A DNA stretch of 64,000 bases from Burkholderiales bacterium (lineage in GTDB: Bacteria; Pseudomonadota; Gammaproteobacteria; Burkholderiales; Burkholderiaceae_C). Positions 17,445-25,755 of this stretch are shown here, piece by piece. Location of the stretch: positions 54,517-118,516 of the forward strand of contig CANGHK010000006.1 of the NCBI GenBank assembly GCA_947453625.1, read 5' to 3'. The notes beneath the pieces were generated by a model that saw nothing but the letters and a program-made list of their open reading frames with translations, made no database searches and had not been told where the DNA came from. The translations under genes and the position numbers were made by a program. Position 1 is the first letter of the stretch, and each line of letters starts with the position of its first letter.

Positions 17445-19322
17445 TCAGATCATCGGCGCCAGCGGGGCGCCGGGCCGCTCTGCGCACTCGTCGAACAGCC
17501 GCACCGTGCAACGCTGGCAGACCGCCGGGTCGAGCCGGGGCACGATGCTGGCGATCGCGCGCTGCTTGTCCGGAAACACATGATCCGGCCCCAGCCGCTG
17601 CAGGAATCCGGTGCGCCGCCACAGCGCCAGCACCTGCGGGCGCGGACGGTGGAAGTAGAGGTCGCCACCGGACTCGCGGCGCCGGATGCGCTCGTCGTCC
17701 CAGAGGTCGGCGGCGGCCAGGTCGATCGAATTCATGCTCTTGGCCATCACCAGCAAATGGCGCTGAACCAGAGGACGCTGAACTTCGCCGCCAGCCGGCA
17801 CAGTCTCGCGCAAGGCCTGCAGGTGATCGGCCACATGCGTTACCGCGCCGAACCAGACCGAACCCTCCATGCGCAGCAGCTTGAGCTGCGGACATTCGGG
17901 CAGCAGGCGCGGCGGCGGTGAAGTCGGTGATGGCGCTTCGGGCGCAACGGTGTCGAGCACGACGAAGGGCCGGCCGGCGCGTTGGCTGTCGAAGCCCATC
18001 GTGCGCAGCGCCGGCCTGGCCATGCGGTAGAGGTAGACCACCAGCGACAGCATCACCCCGGCCAGCACCGCCACCTCCAGCCGCAGCGCCAGCGTGGCGA
18101 CCGCAGTGGCCAGCGCAATGCCAAACTCACTGCGGTCCAAGTGCCAGGCCCGGCGCCAGGCCTGGCGGTCCACCAGCGCCCAGGCCACCACCAGCAGCAG
18201 CGCGCTGACGCCGGCCAGCGGGATCCAGGCCAGCAGCGGTCCGGCCAGCGCCACCAGCGCCAGCAGCAGCCCGGCCGCGGCGACACCGGCCAGCGGCGTG
18301 CGGGCGCCGGCCTCCAGGTTGGGCAGCGAGCGGTTGAGCGAGCCGCACACCAGCAGCCCCGAGCCCAGCGCCGCGCTGACGTTGGCCAGGCCCTGGCCCA
18401 GGCATTCGCGGTTGGCCTGCAGGCGCTGGCCGCTGCGCGTGGCCAGCACCTTGGCAATCGCCATCGATTGGCCGAGCGCGACGATGGTCAGGGCCAGCGC
18501 CGACGCTGCCAGCTGCGGCAGCAGCGGCGCGAGCCTGGCGGCATCGTCCAGCGGGCCATGCCACTGCGGCCAGGCCGAGGGCGGGTTGCCGACGCGCAGT
18601 GGCGCCGCCGCGGTCAACCCGCCGAAGGTCCCGCCAGCGAAGCCCATCGTCTCGCCATGTCGGGTGATCCACCAGCAGGCGGCCACACCGGCGGCCAGCG
18701 CCAGCAGCAGGTGCGGGCCGCGCCGCCAGGCGTGGCGCCCGGCCAGCGCCACCGCCAGCGTCAAGCCCCCGACCGCCAGCGAAGGACCGGACACGCCGGC
18801 CGCCCAGGCCTGCAGCGGGGTGGTCCGGCCCGCCGCGCCCATCAGGCCGGCCAGCGCGTACCAGGCGATCAGGCCGGCCGCGCCGCTGGTGAAGCCCAGC
18901 ATCACCGACGGCGAGACGAAGTTGGCCAGCGTGCCCAGCCGAGCCAACGCCAGCGCCAGCTGCATCAGGCCGACGCCCAAGGTCAGCGCCAGTGCCAGCG
19001 GCAGCAGCAGGCTGGGATCGCCGGCGGCCAGCGGCGCCAGCATCGCGCCCAGCGCCAGCGAGGTGGCATTGGTCGGCCCCGACAACACATGCCGGCTCGA
19101 CCCCGCCAGCGCCGCCACCGCACAGGGCAGCACCGCCGCACTCAAGCCCATCGCCGGCGGCAGGCCGGCCAGCGTGGCGAAGGCGATCGCCTGCGGCAGC
19201 ACCAGCAGCGCCGCCAGCAGCCCGGCCAGCGCGTCGGCGCGCAAGGTCCGTCTATCGACCTCCAGCACCCAGGTGCCGAGCAGGCCGGCAAGCCGGCGGA
19301 GGGGTGTCGAGGCAGGGCGCAT
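17445..19322 (-). CDS. SulP-family anion transporter with STAS domain
   Basis: The 625-residue inner-membrane protein has about 12 hydrophobic segments between residues 25 and 420, including the SulP start pattern LVLPQAIAFATLAGLPP and GPTNATSLALG. A cytoplasmic C-terminal STAS domain begins near LLRMEGSVWFGAV. It probably imports sulfate, bicarbonate or a dicarboxylate. After the STAS core there is an unusual tail with the cysteines CQRC and DEC close to the C-terminus. The start at 19322 (MRPASTPL) was chosen because upstream residues look like non-coding sequence. The gene is divergent from the binding-protein gene at 19429, with 106 bp between. Confidence 0.87.
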   Translation of the reverse strand: MRPASTPLRRLAGLLGTWVLEVDRRTLRADALAGLLAALLVLPQAIAFATLAGLPPAMGLSAAVLPCAVAALAGSSRHVLSGPTNATSLALGAMLAPLAAGDPSLLLPLALALTLGVGLMQLALALARLGTLANFVSPSVMLGFTSGAAGLIAWYALAGLMGAAGRTTPLQAWAAGVSGPSLAVGGLTLAVALAGRHAWRRGPHLLLALAAGVAACWWITRHGETMGFAGGTFGGLTAAAPLRVGNPPSAWPQWHGPLDDAARLAPLLPQLAASALALTIVALGQSMAIAKVLATRSGQRLQANRECLGQGLANVSAALGSGLLVCGSLNRSLPNLEAGARTPLAGVAAAGLLLALVALAGPLLAWIPLAGVSALLLVVAWALVDRQAWRRAWHLDRSEFGIALATAVATLALRLEVAVLAGVMLSLVVYLYRMARPALRTMGFDSQRAGRPFVVLDTVAPEAPSPTSPPPRLLPECPQLKLLRMEGSVWFGAVTHVADHLQALRETVPAGGEVQRPLVQRHLLVMAKSMNSIDLAAADLWDDERIRRRESGGDLYFHRPRPQVLALWRRTGFLQRLGPDHVFPDKQRAIASIVPRLDPAVCQRCTVRLFDECAERPGAPLAPMI

Positions 19323-19428
19323 GACGCCAGCGTAGCAGCGGCGGCGCAGGCCACGCGGGGAACAGCCCCGCGATCCGCACGGCGCCGCGGTCACCGCAAA
19401 ATCGGCGGTCTGTCCCCAGGAGTGCCGC

Positions 19429-21090
19429 ATGACGCCAATCACTAACCACCGGCCCGCCCGCAGCCGACCGTCGCCGCGCCCGTCCGCCCGGCGCTGGCGT
19501 GGCCGGCTGCTGGCCTTCGCGCTGCTGGCCGGCCAGGTCTTGCTGGGCCTGACCTCGACCGGCCAGGCGCTGGCCGCGCCGACCCGCACGCTGCGGGTGG
19601 CCAGCGCCTTCGACCCGCAGACGCTGGACCCGCATGCACTGGCCTTGCTCTACCACACGCGGGTGACCTACCAGATCTACGACTCGCTGGTCAGCCGCGA
19701 CGAGGCCTTCCGCATCGAGCCCGCGCTGGCGCAGTCCTGGGCCATGACCGGCCCCACCACCTGGCGCTTCAAGCTGCGCGACGGCGTCAAGTTCCACGAC
19801 GGCGCGGCCTTCACCGCCGACGACGCGCTGTTCTCGATCACGCGCGCGATGGGGCCGACCTCGCAGCGCAGCTTCACGCTGAAGGGCATCGCGGCGGTGC
19901 GAAAAATCGATAACCTGACAATCGACTTTGCGCTCCAGGCGCCCGACGCGGTGCTGCCCGACAAGCTGATCTATGTGCCGATGATGAGCAAGTCCTGGTG
20001 CGTGCAGCATGGCGTGGAGCGGGCGCAGGACTTCAACGGCAAGCAGGAGACCTTCGCGGTCCGCCATGCCAACGGCACCGGGCCTTACCAACTGCTGAAG
20101 TACGAGCCCGACGTGCAGGTGCAGCTCCAGCGCTTCGACGGCTGGTGGGGCGCGGCCGACCCGCGCAACGGCCAGGTCGAGAGCGTGCAATTCCTCAGCA
20201 TCAAGAGCGACGCCACCCGGCTGGCAGCGCTGGCCTCGGGCGAGGTGGACTTGGTGCTCGACCCGCCGTTCCAGGATGTCGAGCGGCTGAAGCAGGATCC
20301 GCGGATCAGCGTGGTCAGCACCACCGACCTGGGCACCCAGTACTTCACCTTCGACCAGTCGCGCGACGAGTTGCTGCACAGCGACGTCAAAGGCCGCAAT
20401 CCGTTCAAGGACCTGCGGGTGAGGCGCGCGGTGGCGCATGCGCTCAACGTCGAGCTGATCGTGCAGAAGGTGTTGCGCGGCCAGGGCCAAGCCACCGGCT
20501 CGTTCATCTCGCCGCTGGTCGACGGCTACCTGCCCGAGTTGGACAAGCGCCTGCCCTTCGATCCCGCCAAGGCCCGCGCGCTGCTGGCCGAGGCCGGCTA
20601 CCCGAACGGCTTCGGCGTCACGCTGGACTGCGTCAACGTGGCCTGGCGCGACGCGGTCTGCCAGGCCGCCAGCGCGATGCTGACGCAAGTGGGCCTGCGC
20701 ACCCAGCTGCGCAGTTCACCCAGCAACCAGTTCTTCCCCCGGATCAGCCAGGGCACGGCCAGCTTCATCGAGTACGGCTGGACCCCGACCACCGAGGCCT
20801 GGAGCACGCTGTCGGGTCTGGTGCGGACCTGGGACCCGCAGGGCGGCGGTGCCTTCAACGCCGGGCGCTACAGCAACCCGGCGCTGGACGCGCTGATCGA
20901 CGCTGTGCGCACCGAGCCCGACCTGACGCGACGCCGGGCCCGGGTCGGCGTGGCGCTGCGCCTGGTCAACGATGACCTGCCCTACCTGCCGCTGTACCGC
21001 CGCAAGCTGAACTGGGCCATGACCAAATCGGTGCAACTGGTGGCCTGGCCCAACGACGCGCTGGAGCTGCGCTGGGTCAAGCTGCGCTGA
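19429..21090 (+). CDS. ABC-type peptide/nickel-family substrate-binding protein (family 5)
   Basis: The 553-residue periplasmic binding protein has a long basic N-terminus and a hydrophobic signal segment (about 27-45) ending in GQALAA. The mature part starts with the family 5 pattern LRVASAFDPQTLDPHA and contains WRFKLRDGVKFHDG. The transporter permease and ATPase genes usually found beside such a gene are absent, so it is an orphan receptor or works with a system elsewhere. An AGGAG ribosome site precedes the ATG. It ends exactly one base before the convergent adenosine deaminase stop codon, which leaves no terminator between the two genes. Confidence 0.88.
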   Translation: MTPITNHRPARSRPSPRPSARRWRGRLLAFALLAGQVLLGLTSTGQALAAPTRTLRVASAFDPQTLDPHALALLYHTRVTYQIYDSLVSRDEAFRIEPALAQSWAMTGPTTWRFKLRDGVKFHDGAAFTADDALFSITRAMGPTSQRSFTLKGIAAVRKIDNLTIDFALQAPDAVLPDKLIYVPMMSKSWCVQHGVERAQDFNGKQETFAVRHANGTGPYQLLKYEPDVQVQLQRFDGWWGAADPRNGQVESVQFLSIKSDATRLAALASGEVDLVLDPPFQDVERLKQDPRISVVSTTDLGTQYFTFDQSRDELLHSDVKGRNPFKDLRVRRAVAHALNVELIVQKVLRGQGQATGSFISPLVDGYLPELDKRLPFDPAKARALLAEAGYPNGFGVTLDCVNVAWRDAVCQAASAMLTQVGLRTQLRSSPSNQFFPRISQGTASFIEYGWTPTTEAWSTLSGLVRTWDPQGGGAFNAGRYSNPALDALIDAVRTEPDLTRRRARVGVALRLVNDDLPYLPLYRRKLNWAMTKSVQLVAWPNDALELRWVKLR

Positions 21091-22134
21091 TCAGGCCGCG
21101 GCGCGAAACACCTGGTCCAGGCGATCCACCCAAGCCGCCTTGGCCTGCGGCGTTGCAAAGCTGGCCTCGAAGCTGTTGCGCAGCAGCGTGTAGGCCTCGG
21201 CCGCGCCGAGTTGCGGCAGCGCCTCGAACGTCGCGATCAGGTTGTCGTTCAGGTAGCCCCCGAAATAGGCCGGATCGTCGCTGTTGACGGTGGCGCACAG
21301 GCCGGCGGCCAGCAGCGCCGGCAGGTTGTGCTCGGCCAGGGTCTTGAACACGCACAGCTTGACGTTGGACAGCGGGCAGACCGTCAGCGGCACGCGCTCG
21401 GCCGCCAGCCGCGCCACCAGCGCCGGGCTCTCGACGCAGCGCACGCCATGGTCGATGCGCTCGACGCGCAGAACGTCGAGCGCGCTCTCGATATAGGCCG
21501 GCGGGCCCTCCTCGCCGGCATGGGCCACGAGGTGCAGGCCGAGCGCGCGGGCGCGGGCAAAGACCTGGGCGAACTTCTCGGGCGGATGGCCGCGCTCGCT
21601 GCTGTCCAGCCCGACGCCGACCAGGTGCTGGCGCCAGGGCAGCGCGGCCTCCAGCGTGGCGAGCGCGGCGGCTTCGCTGAGGTGGCGCAGGAAACACAGG
21701 ATCAGCGACGCGGCTATGCCGAACTGCGAGCGCGCATCGGCGCAGGCCCGCGCCAGGCCTGCTATCACGACGCCGATAGGCACACCGCGGTCGGTGTGGG
21801 TCTGCGGGTCGAAAAAGAGTTCGGCATGGACCACCTTGTCGGCCGCGGCGCGGGCAAAGTAGGCCATCGCCATCGCGTGGAAATCGGCTTCGTGCAGCAG
21901 CACGCTGGCACCGGCGTAATAGATGTCGAGAAAGCTCTGCAAGTCGGAGAAGTCGTAGGCCGCGCGCAGCGCCTCGACCGACTCATAGGCCAGCGCGACG
22001 CCGTTGCGCTGCGCCAGCGCAAAGATCAGCTCGGGCTCGAGCGAGCCCTCGATGTGGATATGCAGTTCGGCCTTGGGGGCCGATCGCAGCAGCGCAGGCA
22101 GCGCGCTGCGCGGGATGGCGTCGAAGTCGATCAT
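21091..22134 (-). CDS. add: Adenosine deaminase (or adenine deaminase of the same family)
   Basis: The 347-residue zinc hydrolase of the amidohydrolase superfamily converts adenosine to inosine (some close relatives act on adenine). Zinc ligands His25 and His27 lie in KAELHIHIEGSL; the third His is in LVAHAGEEG with the catalytic Glu; the C-terminal Asp pair is in SDDPAYFGG. The HxHxEG variant and the short length are also found in the adenine deaminase subgroup, so the substrate is left open. It is the last gene of the leftward purine set, separated from the binding-protein gene by a terminator-like hairpin and a large palindrome, so part of its expression may come from read-through. Confidence 0.9.
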   Translation of the reverse strand: MIDFDAIPRSALPALLRSAPKAELHIHIEGSLEPELIFALAQRNGVALAYESVEALRAAYDFSDLQSFLDIYYAGASVLLHEADFHAMAMAYFARAAADKVVHAELFFDPQTHTDRGVPIGVVIAGLARACADARSQFGIAASLILCFLRHLSEAAALATLEAALPWRQHLVGVGLDSSERGHPPEKFAQVFARARALGLHLVAHAGEEGPPAYIESALDVLRVERIDHGVRCVESPALVARLAAERVPLTVCPLSNVKLCVFKTLAEHNLPALLAAGLCATVNSDDPAYFGGYLNDNLIATFEALPQLGAAEAYTLLRNSFEASFATPQAKAAWVDRLDQVFRAAA

Positions 22135-22174
22135 GGAACTACTCCAGGCTGGTCAAACGCGGGGGTTCACAAGC

Positions 22175-22207
22175 AAGAAAGCCGCCCCTCGAAGGGGCGG
22201 CTTTCTT
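22175..22207. terminator. Bidirectional hairpin terminator between bmp and add
   Basis: A perfect inverted repeat AAGAAAGCCGCCCCT / AGGGGCGGCTTTCTT with the loop CGA. A-rich and T-rich ends on both sides let it work in either direction; for the leftward operon it would reduce transcription from bmp into add. Confidence 0.8.
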
Positions 22208-22326
22208 GGCGGCGTAGCGAGCGACCGTCAGGCTAGGCGCACGGAGCGCAAGCACCGGAATGTAGCAGCGCTACATGAGGATGCTGAGCACCGCGCAACG
22301 ACGCCTGGCGGTCGCGCAGTAGCCGC
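22208..22326. repeat. 119-bp nested imperfect palindrome
   Basis: The two halves are reverse complements with mismatches, centred on ATGTAGC-AGC-GCTACAT (22260-22276). The outer ends GGCGGC / GCCGCC and the middle segments GCGAGCGACCGTCAGGC / GCCTGGCGGTCGCGC pair well. It abuts the terminator hairpin on one side and ends 7 bp from the bmp stop codon on the other. It has no open reading frame and differs in sequence from the mosaic repeat at 23616. Confidence 0.7.
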
Positions 22327-22333
22327 CCGTCAA

Positions 22334-23503
22334 TCACTTCTCCCCAGGGACTTTGCCGTCTACACCCTTGACATAAAACTTGATCCCGCCAAGAAACTCA
22401 TCATCCGCCGTCTTGTCCTTCTCCAGCACCACCTTGCCGGCGTTGTTGGTGATAGGGCCCTTCCAGATCACGAAGCTGCCGTCCTTCAGGCCGGCCTTGA
22501 CCGCCTCGACCTTGGCCTTGATCTCGGCCGGCACGTCCTCGGCGATGGACACGAAGTCGATCGCGCCTTCCTTGACGCCCCACCAGCTCTTGCTGGTGGC
22601 CCACTTGCCGTCCAGCGCGTCCTGGGTGGCCTTGATGTAGTACGGCGCCCAGTTGATCACCGCCGAGCCCAGGTGGGCCTTGGGGCCGTAGGCCGTCATG
22701 TCGCTGTCCCAGCCGAAGGCGCGCTTGCCCTTGTCCTGCGCGGTCTTGAGCACCGCGGGCGAGTCGGTGTTCTGCATCAGCACGTCAGCGCCGCCGTTGA
22801 TCAGCGCGGTGGCGGCTTCGGTTTCCTTCGGCGGGTCGAACCACTTGTTGACCCACACCACCTTGGTCTTGATCTTCGGATTCACGCTCTGCGCGCCCAG
22901 GGTGAACGAGTTGATGTTGCGGATCACCTCGGGAATCGGCACCGAACCCACCACGCCCAGCACGTTGGTCTTGGTCATGCCGCCGGCGATCACGCCGGCC
23001 ATGTAGGCGCCCTCGTAGGTGCGGCTGTCATAGGTGCGCAGGTTGTCGGCCGTCTTGTAGCCGGTGGCATGCTCGAACTTGACATCGCGGGCCTCGGCGG
23101 CGGTCTTGAGCATAGGCTCCATGTAGCCGAAGGTGGTGCCGAAGATCAGCTTGTTGCCCTGGCTGACCATGTCGCGCAGCACCCGCTCGGCGTCGGCCGA
23201 CTCGGGCACGTTCTCGACGAAGCTGGTGACGATCTTGTCGCCCATTTCCTTCTCGAGCGCCTTGCGGGCGTTGTCGTGGGCAAAGGTCCAGCCACCATCG
23301 CCGACCGGGCCGATGTAGGCGAACGCCACCTTCAGCGGCGCGGGCTTGGATGCCGCGGCCGATGCGGGTGCGGCGGCAGCGGCGGATGCCGGTGCAGCGG
23401 GTGCGGCCTCCTCCTTCTTGCCGCAGCCCACCAGGGCGGCGGTGGCGGCCAGGGTGGACCAGCCGGCGAGCTTGAGCAGAGAGCGCTTCGATGTGAGCGT
23501 CAT
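22334..23503 (-). CDS. BMP-family lipoprotein, purine/nucleoside ABC transporter binding component
   Basis: The 389-residue lipoprotein has a signal peptide with lipobox LVGC (Cys about 27), an Ala/Pro-rich linker (about 33-58) and a BMP/Med domain beginning VAFAYIGPVGDGGW. Relatives bind guanosine, adenosine or xanthine-like ligands and deliver them to the permeases encoded upstream in the same direction. The start at 23503 was chosen because a GGAG ribosome site sits just upstream and the signal peptide begins there; 14 further codons upstream are open. It is separated from the permease gene by 277 bp that hold a simple repeat and the mosaic repeat, so it may have its own promoter. Confidence 0.9.
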   Translation of the reverse strand: MTLTSKRSLLKLAGWSTLAATAALVGCGKKEEAAPAAPASAAAAAPASAAASKPAPLKVAFAYIGPVGDGGWTFAHDNARKALEKEMGDKIVTSFVENVPESADAERVLRDMVSQGNKLIFGTTFGYMEPMLKTAAEARDVKFEHATGYKTADNLRTYDSRTYEGAYMAGVIAGGMTKTNVLGVVGSVPIPEVIRNINSFTLGAQSVNPKIKTKVVWVNKWFDPPKETEAATALINGGADVLMQNTDSPAVLKTAQDKGKRAFGWDSDMTAYGPKAHLGSAVINWAPYYIKATQDALDGKWATSKSWWGVKEGAIDFVSIAEDVPAEIKAKVEAVKAGLKDGSFVIWKGPITNNAGKVVLEKDKTADDEFLGGIKFYVKGVDGKVPGEK

Positions 23504-23523
23504 GGTTTCTCCAGGGGTTGAAA

Positions 23524-23593
23524 CAGGAACCGAACAAAAAATCAAACGAACGGACGAACGAACGAACAGACAAAAAACGAACAGACAGACACA
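23524..23593. repeat. Degenerate GAAC/GACA simple-sequence tract
   Basis: An imperfect tetranucleotide repeat (units GAAC, GGAC, AGAC, ACAG) interrupted by two A6 runs lies 20 bp upstream of the bmp start codon. Such tracts can change length by slippage; here it would sit in the bmp 5' leader. Confidence 0.55.
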
Positions 23594-23615
23594 AATTCGG
23601 GTTCAGCGGCATTGT

Positions 23616-23772
23616 CAAGCAAACACCGCAGATCCGGCTCTGCCGGGCTGCTGGACTCGGCCCCCTTGAGGGGGCTGAGCCCGGACACAAACGGCCTGCC
23701 GTTTGTGCCTGGCGAAGAGCTGGGCCTCTGGCCCGGCGCGGCCTGCAAGGACGCCGCAGGCCGATTCGGGGG
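23616..23772. repeat. Palindromic mosaic repeat, copy A
   Basis: The head CAAGCAAACACCGCAGATCC with a following CCGG hairpin is shared with the copies at 53873 and 55611. The inner cassette has the palindrome CACAAACGGC-CT-GCCGTTTGTG (23686-23707) framed by GAGCCCGGA and CCTGGC, then the GGGCC-TCT-GGCCC hairpin and GGCGCGGCCTGCAAG. The copy at 55611 carries the same cassette inverted and with a different palindrome. It lies between the permease and bmp genes. Confidence 0.7.
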
Positions 23773-23780
23773 TGAGCCAG

Positions 23781-24701
23781 CTATCCACCCGGGAAGAACG
23801 CCTTGCCCAGCGAGGCCGGCATGTTGACCCGGATCCAGGTCGGGTTGCGCGAGATCAGCACCAGCACGACGATGGTGGCGAGATAGGGCAGCATCGACAG
23901 CCATTGGCTGGCGATCTGCACGCCTTCGCCCTGCAGGTGGAACTGCAGCATCGTCACACCGCCGAACAGGTAGGCGCCCAGCAGGATACGGGCCGGCCGC
24001 CAGGTGGCGAAAGTGGTCAGCGCCAGCGCGATCCAGCCCTTGCCGGCGATCATGCCCTCGACCCACAACGGGGTGTAGATCACCGAAATGTAGGCGCCGC
24101 TCAGGCCGCACAGCGCGCCGCCGGCCACCACCGCGGCCAGCCGGATGCGGCGCACCGGGTAGCCCAGCGCATGCGCCGATTCGGGCGACTCGCCCACCGC
24201 CCGCAGCACCAGCCCAGCGCGTGAGCGGTACAGAAACCAGGACAGGGCGAAGGTGCCCAGCACCGTCAGGTAGACCATCGGGTGCTGCTTGAACAGGGCC
24301 GGGCCGAAGAACGGGATATCGGCCAGGCCCGGGATCTCGAAGCGCATCCGGTCGCCGATCTTCTGCTGGGTGTACTGGATGCCGACGAAGGCCGAGAAGC
24401 CGGCCCCGAACAGGCTGAGCGCGAGCCCGGTGGCGTACTGGTTGGTGTTGAGCCAGATCACCAGCAGCCCGAACACAGCCGCCAGCAAGCCGCCCGCGGC
24501 CATGCCGGCGCCAAAGGCCAGCGTGTCGCTGCCAGTGTGCACGGCAGTGGCGAAACCGGCGATCGCGGCCACCAGCATCAAGCCCTCGGCACCGAGGTTG
24601 AGCACCCCGGCGCGCTCGTTGATCAGCAGGCCGAGACCGGCGATCGCCAGCACCGTGCCGGCGTTGAGCGTGGCGGCGATCAGCAAGGCGAATGCATCCA
24701 T
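23781..24701 (-). CDS. nupQ: BMP-type nucleoside ABC transporter permease 2
   Basis: The 306-residue inner-membrane protein has about eight to nine hydrophobic segments and the RbsC/BPD-2 type signature around INERAGVLNLGAEGLML and the cytoplasmic EAA-like loop GESPESAHALGYPVRRIR. It pairs with the permease encoded 1 bp upstream to form the channel for purine nucleosides or bases. The tight spacing (one base) shows a co-translated operon. The gene symbol follows Bacillus/Lactococcus usage by analogy. Confidence 0.9.
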   Translation of the reverse strand: MDAFALLIAATLNAGTVLAIAGLGLLINERAGVLNLGAEGLMLVAAIAGFATAVHTGSDTLAFGAGMAAGGLLAAVFGLLVIWLNTNQYATGLALSLFGAGFSAFVGIQYTQQKIGDRMRFEIPGLADIPFFGPALFKQHPMVYLTVLGTFALSWFLYRSRAGLVLRAVGESPESAHALGYPVRRIRLAAVVAGGALCGLSGAYISVIYTPLWVEGMIAGKGWIALALTTFATWRPARILLGAYLFGGVTMLQFHLQGEGVQIASQWLSMLPYLATIVVLVLISRNPTWIRVNMPASLGKAFFPGG

Positions 24702-24702
24702 C

Positions 24703-25755
24703 TCATGCCCTCCTGACGCGGTAGTGGATCAGCGTGTCGCAGGCCAGCAGCGCAAACAGCAGCAGGCCCTGGAACACCCCGGTGATCGATTTGGGCAGGC
24801 CCAGACGCGACTGCGCCAGTTCACCGCCGATGAAGAACATGCTCATCAGAATGGCCGAGAACACCACCCCCACCGGGTGCAGCCGGCCGACGAAGGCGAC
24901 GATGATCGCGGCGAAGCCGTAGCCGGCCGGCACATGCGGCGTGAGCTGGCCCAGCGGCCCGGCCGCCTCCAGTCCGCCAGCCAGGCCGGCTAGCCCACCC
25001 GACAGCAGCAGCGCCAGCCAGAGCATGCGGCGCGACGAGAAGCCGGCATAGCGCGCGGCCGCCGGCGCCAGGCCGCCCACCTGCAGCTGGAAGCCGGCAT
25101 AGGTGCGGAACAACAGGATCCAGCCCAGCGCGACCGACGCGAGCGCGATCAGCACCCCGATGTTGGCCCGCGAGCCCTCGATCAGCTTGGGGATGCGGGT
25201 GACGGCCTCGAAACTGAGGGTCTGCGGAAAGTTGTAGCCATTGGGGTCTTTCCAGGGGCCGTAGACCAGCCAGCCCAGCAGCAGCTCGGCGACATAGACC
25301 AGCATCAGGCTGACCAGGATCTCGCTGGCGTTGAAGCGGTCGCGCAGCAGCGCCACGATGCCGGCCCAGACCATGCCGCCCAGCACGCCGGCGGCCAGGA
25401 TCGCGACCACGATCAGGCGCGAACTGTGCGGCCCGGCCTGCATCGCCAAGCCGCCGGCAAAGATCGCGCCGACGATGAACTGGCCCTCGGCGCCGATGTT
25501 CCAGACATTGCTGCGGTAGCAGATCGACAGCCCGAGCGCGATCAGCGCCAGCGGCGTGGCCTTGATCGCGATCTCGCTCCAGGCGTAGCCGCTGCGCACG
25601 GGCTCGACGAAGAACATCTGCAGGCCGCGCAGCGGGTCCTTGCCCAGCGCGGCGAACAGCAGCACGCCCAGCACCACGGTGATCGCCAGCGCGATCAGCG
25701 GCGAGGCGATGGACATCGCCTGCGAGGGTTGCGCCCGCGCCTCAAGCTTGAACAT
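24703..25755 (-). CDS. nupP: BMP-type nucleoside ABC transporter permease 1
   Basis: The 350-residue inner-membrane protein has about nine to ten hydrophobic segments; NVWNIGAEGQFIVGAI is the conserved permease motif and FSSRRMLW lies in the ATPase-contact loop. It overlaps the upstream ATPase gene by 14 bp and precedes nupQ by one base, as expected for a single transcript. It is the larger of the two permeases, the usual asymmetry in this family. Confidence 0.9.
   Translation of the reverse strand: MFKLEARAQPSQAMSIASPLIALAITVVLGVLLFAALGKDPLRGLQMFFVEPVRSGYAWSEIAIKATPLALIALGLSICYRSNVWNIGAEGQFIVGAIFAGGLAMQAGPHSSRLIVVAILAAGVLGGMVWAGIVALLRDRFNASEILVSLMLVYVAELLLGWLVYGPWKDPNGYNFPQTLSFEAVTRIPKLIEGSRANIGVLIALASVALGWILLFRTYAGFQLQVGGLAPAAARYAGFSSRRMLWLALLLSGGLAGLAGGLEAAGPLGQLTPHVPAGYGFAAIIVAFVGRLHPVGVVFSAILMSMFFIGGELAQSRLGLPKSITGVFQGLLLFALLACDTLIHYRVRRA

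Noticed and set aside
23524..23593. CRISPR array
   Set aside because: The repeat units are tetranucleotides with no spacers; no CRISPR-like repeat-spacer pattern exists anywhere in the window.
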